DNA of 8,628 nt from Christensenella sp. UBA941 (GTDB lineage Bacteria; Bacillota; Clostridia; Christensenellales; UBA941). The stretch is from NCBI GenBank assembly GCA_002293365.1, contig DBDD01000209.1, positions 1 through 8,628 of the forward strand. Direction: 5' to 3'. Within the stretch, counting starts at the first letter, position 1. Each line of letters starts with the position of its first letter. The position numbers and the translations under genes were made by a program. A model generated the notes under the pieces. It was not told where the DNA came from, did no database searches, and was given only the letters and a program-made list of their open reading frames with translations. Positions 6,536-8,628 of the stretch are shown here, piece after piece.

Positions 6536-7411
6536 TCAATGCTTGCTGACGGACTTTCTTTTAAATATTCCCAAAGGGAAGAACGCAAGCGTAAGAATAC
6601 CAAAGCCGTATACGATTAGATCTTTGTACGTAGAAGAAATATATGCGGTGCTTAAGCTTTCAGTAAGTCCGACAATCAGCCCGCCGGCTACGGCGCCGAC
6701 AAAATTGCCTAATCCGCCGATTACAGCCGCTATGAACGCTTTGAATATCAGCGTCGTACCCAGTTCAACAGAAATCGAGAATATCGGGCCAATAAGCATT
6801 CCCGCTATACAGCCCAATACAGCGGATATGGCGAAGGTAGCCGTTCTTGTACTTACTACGTTTACGCCCATTGTAGACGCGGTGCTAACGTCCTCGCACG
6901 CAAGGAGAATAGCCAGTCCAAATTTTGTTCTGTTGAAAAACAGCGTCAGAACAACGAGGAACACCAGCGCAATTGCGAATATTATCAGATTATTGAAGGA
7001 TATGCTGATATTATTTACCGTAAATTTTGCAGTCGTCAACTTAACGTCCAATCCGGTGATATCCGGCCCATAAATAATGGTCGCCAAATTTTTGACAACT
7101 GTTGAAAGCGACATGGAAAAAAGCATAAATGTTATGGCTGTGGCATGCCTAAGACGAAAGAAGAATAGTTTTTCGATTATAATCCCATAACACATTACGA
7201 GCGTCAATGTGATGAAAAACGAGAAATAAAACGGGATGGACAGCACCTTTATCATATAACAATACACGATGGCGCCCAGCATAACCGTATCGGCATGCGC
7301 AAAGTTCAAATATCCTAACGACTTATATACCATCGACAGACCAAGCGCCGCCAATCCATAGAGCATTCCGCTCGTCAAGCCATTGACCGATTGAAGTACA
7401 AATAAACCCAT
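6536..7411 (-). CDS. livH: Branched-chain amino-acid type ABC transporter permease, LivH-like
   Basis: A 291-residue membrane protein. The N-terminus carries the LivH signature GLTSGMLYGLAALGL followed by YLNFAHADTVMLGA (34-47); the usual FAHG is FAHA here. The coupling-helix region is DVSTASTMGVNVV (174-186), and IGGLGNFVGAVAGG (231-244) with GLTES (248-252) is the family's conserved late segment. The start ATG (7409-7411) has GAGGTG about seven bases upstream. It follows the binding-protein gene after an 85-base gap containing a stable stem-loop. It should pair with LivM in one transporter, but no ATP-binding LivG or LivF lies in the window. The family assignment is secure; substrate is unknown. 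Confidence 0.94.
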   Translation of the reverse strand: MGLFVLQSVNGLTSGMLYGLAALGLSMVYKSLGYLNFAHADTVMLGAIVYCYMIKVLSIPFYFSFFITLTLVMCYGIIIEKLFFFRLRHATAITFMLFSMSLSTVVKNLATIIYGPDITGLDVKLTTAKFTVNNISISFNNLIIFAIALVFLVVLTLFFNRTKFGLAILLACEDVSTASTMGVNVVSTRTATFAISAVLGCIAGMLIGPIFSISVELGTTLIFKAFIAAVIGGLGNFVGAVAGGLIVGLTESLSTAYISSTYKDLIVYGFGILTLAFFPLGIFKRKSVSKH

Positions 7412-7440
7412 GATTCACACCTCGGAGGTTTTGTTTTGCC

Positions 7441-7472
7441 GCCTGATAGAGGCCGCTAGGCCCCTATCAGGC
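7441..7472 (-). promoter_or_regulatory. Intercistronic stem-loop between the binding-protein and LivH genes
   Basis: On the minus strand GCCTGATAGGGGCC (7472-7459) pairs with GGCCTCTATCAGGC (7454-7441) around the loop TAGC (7455-7458). That is 14 pairs, one of them a G-U wobble. The minus-strand sequence after it (GGCAAAACAAAACC) has no T-run, so it is not a clear rho-independent terminator. Such hairpins between a solute-binding gene and its permease genes commonly protect the 3' end of the upstream mRNA, so that the binding protein is made in excess. Partial attenuation is the alternative. On the plus strand a T-run (7480-7485) follows seven bases after the stem, but no plus-strand gene ends here. 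Confidence 0.7.
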
Positions 7473-7496
7473 ATAATGCTTTTTTACGATCTTAGT

Positions 7497-8628
7497 TTAG
7501 GAAACCTGCTCCATAGTGTTCAGGTCGTACGTTGCGATATACTCATAAGATTTTGTTTCGTTTTTGCACTGGATCAGATACACGTTCCCTAAATAGTCGC
7601 CCGTAGCGGGATCAAAGGACATCGGGCCTTTGAGGCTCTTATAGTTCTTTGTGTTCCTGATCTCCTTCGCGATAGCGTCCCTATCGAGCGAGCCTACTCG
7701 CTCGATGGCCTGGGCGATGATCATCGTGGCGTCATACGCGTTCGCGGCGGTCTGGGTGGGCATTCTGCCAACAAGCTCGTTATAGCGGGCTACCCAATCC
7801 TGAATGTAGGGATCCGGGTTGCTGGCATAGAACGTTGCGGTGTAAATCGCGCCGTCTACAGCTCCGTTGGAGATTTCGAAAACCGGAGGATCGCTCAAGC
7901 CGGACGAACCGAAGATCTGCGCATCCCAGCCCATTTCCCTAACCTGCTTACAAATCGTCGCGGCAGGCATGTAGTGCTCCCACATAAGCAGCCCGTTGCA
8001 GCCCGCAGAGATCAGATTGCTGATCTGCGCGCTCATATCCTGATCCTCCACCTGGTGGGTTTCCGTGACAATTTCGATGCCCAATTTTTCGGCTGCCGCC
8101 GTCGCGAGATTCAGTCCGCCTACGCCAAAGTCGTCGTTGGAGTGGATGAACCCGAGCTTCGTTACTCCGTAGGATTCCATCGCGTACTTAATCAATATCT
8201 GAATCTGGGCATGGTCGCCTAAAATGCCGCGGTTTATCCACGGGTTGCCCGAAGCCGTAACCTTTGGATTGGAACAGCCGTGCGCCACGGCGGGAACACC
8301 GTATTGCTCCAGCACTTCCATTACGGCAAGCGTAACGCCGCTGCCATGAGGGCCGTCGATCGCCACGACATTATCGTTGGTAATCAGCTTTGTAGCCGCA
8401 GTAGTACCCACAGCCGCCGTATTTTCGTCATCCTCGCTGATTAATACCACTTGCTTGCCGAGTATGCCTCCCGCGGCGTTAAGATCATCAACCGCCATCT
8501 TCTTGGCCGCGAGCGCGTCCGCGCCTACCGACGCCATTGAACCTGTAAGATGGTCTATCGCGCCGAGGACTACTGTGTCCGCTTCATCCGCGGCGGCCGG
8601 AGCCGGTTCCGCCGGGGCGGGCGCTGCC
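7497..8628 (-). CDS. ABC solute-binding protein, HAAT/LivK-like (Peripla_BP_6), 5'-partial
   Basis: The reading frame stays open from the stop at 7497 to the right edge, so the ATG at 8537 is internal, not the start. The 376 visible residues begin with an Ala/Pro-rich linker (AAPAPAEPAPAAADEA), then strand VVLGAIDHLTG, the helix GADALAAKKMAVDDLNAAGG, GKQVVLISEDD, and later KLGFIHSNDDFG and GGLNLA, the standard two-lobe binding-protein order. It ends at EQVS and is complete at the C-terminus. The linker is what usually follows a lipobox Cys in Gram-positive lipoproteins, so the signal peptide and lipobox Cys should lie just upstream. It would capture the solute at the cell surface and pass it to LivHM. 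HAAT-type proteins bind amino acids but also amides, purines, aromatic acids and other solutes, so the ligand is open. Confidence 0.93.
   Translation of the reverse strand, partial: AAPAPAEPAPAAADEADTVVLGAIDHLTGSMASVGADALAAKKMAVDDLNAAGGILGKQVVLISEDDENTAAVGTTAATKLITNDNVVAIDGPHGSGVTLAVMEVLEQYGVPAVAHGCSNPKVTASGNPWINRGILGDHAQIQILIKYAMESYGVTKLGFIHSNDDFGVGGLNLATAAAEKLGIEIVTETHQVEDQDMSAQISNLISAGCNGLLMWEHYMPAATICKQVREMGWDAQIFGSSGLSDPPVFEISNGAVDGAIYTATFYASNPDPYIQDWVARYNELVGRMPTQTAANAYDATMIIAQAIERVGSLDRDAIAKEIRNTKNYKSLKGPMSFDPATGDYLGNVYLIQCKNETKSYEYIATYDLNTMEQVS

Noticed and set aside
6513..7073. A long plus-strand open frame (186 codons) opposite LivH, and similar ones at 3669-4313 and 4390-4983.
   Set aside because: Each lies entirely antisense to a well-supported gene with family motifs, has low-complexity or biased composition, and shows no convincing ribosome site.
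7480..7485. T-run after the 7441-7472 hairpin on the plus strand, as a terminator.
   Set aside because: There is no plus-strand gene ending nearby and the run begins seven bases beyond the stem, so a plus-strand terminator has nothing to terminate.
7412..7496. A separate promoter for LivH in the gap after the binding-protein gene.
   Set aside because: No pair of -35 and -10 boxes with reasonable spacing is visible on the minus strand in this gap.
8521..8530. Ten bases (GCGCCTACCG) identical to the first ten bases of the window.
   Set aside because: Both copies are in coding sequence, the identity stops at once on either side, and such a short match is expected by chance.

Overview
The window looks like the chromosome of an endospore-forming anaerobe of the Firmicutes (Clostridia). 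This is inferred from the Gram-positive style Shine-Dalgarno sites (AGGAGG, GGGAGG, GAGGTG), the use of TTG starts, the Ala/Pro-rich linker of a lipoprotein-type solute-binding protein, and a Cys-rich, collagen-like gene start of a kind often seen among clostridial surface and spore-coat proteins. The genus cannot be named from the sequence.

Layout. Positions 1-122 (minus strand) hold the start of a collagen-like (Gly-X-Y) protein that runs off the left edge; it is easy to miss because only 40 codons are visible. Positions 123-350 are a divergent promoter region. Positions 360-1226 (plus strand) encode an AraC-family regulator with an N-terminal cupin sensor domain. From 8628 down to 1223 every gene is on the minus strand and closely spaced, which looks like one catabolic operon. 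In transcription order it holds a branched-chain amino-acid type (HAAT/Liv) solute-binding protein (5' end outside the window), an 85-base gap with a strong stem-loop, permease LivH, permease LivM, the N-terminal and C-terminal halves of a split transketolase, a TIM-barrel sugar isomerase/epimerase, an Asp/Glu-racemase-superfamily enzyme, and a second TIM-barrel isomerase/epimerase. The last gene converges on the regulator gene and overlaps it by four bases, so the two stop codons share the sequence TTAG.

How it may work. The transporter parts suggest uptake of a small, probably acidic or polar solute. The two TIM-barrel enzymes would isomerise or epimerise a keto/aldose intermediate. The split transketolase would cleave or rearrange a ketose and pass C2 and C3+ units to central metabolism. 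The racemase-like enzyme, which keeps only the first of the two usual catalytic cysteines, would act on a carboxylated intermediate. No kinase, aldolase, dehydrogenase or ABC ATPase (LivG/LivF) is visible, so the system is incomplete here and the missing parts should lie upstream beyond 8628 or elsewhere. The AraC regulator is the obvious candidate controller. I cannot name the substrate. The combination does not match a pathway I recognise, although split transketolases are known in apiose (AptAB) and sulfoquinovose (SqwGH) catabolism.
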